From Silvibacterium bohemicum (lineage in GTDB: Bacteria; Acidobacteriota; Terriglobia; Terriglobales; Acidobacteriaceae), in NCBI RefSeq assembly GCF_001006305.1, contig NZ_LBHJ01000019.1:124001-188000 (forward strand): a DNA stretch of 64,000 nt. Reading direction: 5' to 3'. Below are positions 63,428 to 64,000 of this stretch, in pieces (the stretch's first letter is position 1; every line of letters starts with the position of its first letter). Under the pieces are notes generated by a model that was not told where the DNA came from, ran no database searches, and was given only the letters and a program-made list of their open reading frames with translations. The position numbers were made by a program, and so were the translations under genes.

Positions 63428-64000
63428 ATGAGTCCGTACAGCTGCTCTGCCGGCGCCAATTCGTCTCCCTTAAAACATGCTGACGATATGCAACTGGTGT
63501 CGGCGGCCAAGTCCGGGGAGCATCACGCCTTCGTGGAGCTCTTCCATCGGCACTCGGCGAAGATCCTTAGAACAACTCTTCGCGTCACAGGAAATCATCA
63601 CGATGCCGAAGACGCGATGCAGGACGCGTTCCTCAATGCCTACGCGCATATCGCGAAGTTTGACGGAAGAGCGCAATTCGGAAGCTGGCTGATTCGCATC
63701 GCCATCAACTCCTCCCTCATTATTCTCCGCAAGCGCCGCATCCGCCCTGAGACCTCGATCGATAGCTCGTCCGATATCGATTCCTCTTACGTCTGGAATC
63801 TGATCGACTCTTCCGCGGACATCGAGACGCACTACTTCATCTATGAACGGACCCTCCGACTGCGGAAGGCCATCGGCCGGCTACCGCCGAAACTCCGGAG
63901 CGTTGTCGAGATACAACAGGCGCGCGATGGATCCCTGAAAGAAACAGCGGAGTTTGCGAATCTCTCCGTTGCGGCCGCGAAGTCTCGTCTGCTACGCGCC
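63428..64000 (+). CDS. ECF-type sigma factor (partial, runs off the window)
   Basis: The ATG at 63428 opens a frame of 191 codons to the window end with no stop. Region 2 is seen in HHDAEDAMQDAFLNAYAHIAKF and FGSWLIRIAINSSLIILRKRR, and region 4 in AIGRLPPKLRSVVEI and ETAEFANLSVAAAKSRLLRA. This is a complete RpoE-like core, so only the last part is missing. It is not close to the other two sigma factors in sequence. It diverges from the PepSY/siderophore receptor genes, and sigma factors often control such receptors, but no FecR-like anti-sigma is visible in the window. Confidence 0.9.
   Translation, partial: MSPYSCSAGANSSPLKHADDMQLVSAAKSGEHHAFVELFHRHSAKILRTTLRVTGNHHDAEDAMQDAFLNAYAHIAKFDGRAQFGSWLIRIAINSSLIILRKRRIRPETSIDSSSDIDSSYVWNLIDSSADIETHYFIYERTLRLRKAIGRLPPKLRSVVEIQQARDGSLKETAEFANLSVAAAKSRLLRA

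Noticed and set aside
1-64000. CRISPR arrays, phage defence systems, tRNA or rRNA genes
   Set aside because: No regularly spaced repeats, no defence-gene motifs and no cloverleaf or rRNA-like sequence were noticed by eye; a tRNA scan would be decisive.

Overview
The window looks like a chromosome segment of a member of the Acidobacteriaceae (Acidobacteriota). The signs are a moderately high G+C content, two very large Oar-like TonB-dependent receptors with an N-terminal carboxypeptidase-regulatory domain, an orphan MacB/FtsX permease of the acidobacterial type, a CadC-like winged-helix/TPR regulator, several ECF sigma factors, and many stand-alone two-component proteins. This placement is inference from gene content. 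No rRNA, tRNA, CRISPR array, transposase or phage gene was seen.

Layout. (1) 0-8.3 kb: housekeeping and regulation. A LON-domain protein, a MoxR-type AAA+/VWA pair, a degenerate receiver-like protein, an NtrC-type response regulator, RNase PH and a LacD-type tagatose-bisphosphate aldolase with a clear terminator. (2) 8.5-13.2 kb: redox genes. A membrane-anchored catalase-family peroxidase overlapping a cytochrome b561, then a Tat-type metallophosphoesterase overlapping a diheme cytochrome c, and a DUF1684 protein. (3) 13.2-16.4 kb: an ECF sigma factor, an overlapping zinc-finger anti-sigma factor, and directly behind them a 558-residue protein that reads as a fusion of a heme-oxygenase-like diiron domain with an acyl-homoserine-lactone-synthase/FeeM-like GNAT acyltransferase. 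This is the most unusual locus in the window. (4) 16.4-23.2 kb: CadC/TPR regulator, a second ECF sigma factor, an animal-type heme peroxidase, the broken remnant of a SigJ/ECF41-like sigma factor, YceI and MOSC proteins. (5) 23.3-37.3 kb: Oar-like receptor, BshB1, CocE/NonD hydrolase, a truncated second copy of the lacD 3' end with its terminator, orphan permease, divergent NmrA/TetR pair with a perfect palindromic operator, GH8 xylanase and CyaY. (6) 37.4-50 kb: a carbohydrate-sensing region with a beta-propeller histidine kinase, an Oar-like receptor followed by a GH35-like glycosidase, and, divergently, a sugar-binding lipoprotein translationally coupled to a histidine kinase and followed by its response regulator, with no ABC permease. 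(7) 50-54.6 kb: M20 peptidase, GatZ/KbaZ and an APC permease; the first two share a 17-nt upstream motif. (8) 54.6-64 kb: RND efflux adaptor and pump, a siderophore-type TonB receptor with a PepSY membrane protein, and a third intact ECF sigma factor that runs off the end.

How the genes work together. The sigma/anti-sigma/HDO-GNAT set looks like one transcription unit whose output may be a modified N-acyl product. The receptor/GH35 unit and the divergent binding protein/kinase/regulator unit look like a glycan uptake-and-sensing locus. Peroxide and electron-transfer proteins are unusually frequent between 8.5 and 21 kb. Start codons were set from ribosome-binding sites, overlaps and family alignments where these could be read. 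All function calls are by eye, from motifs.
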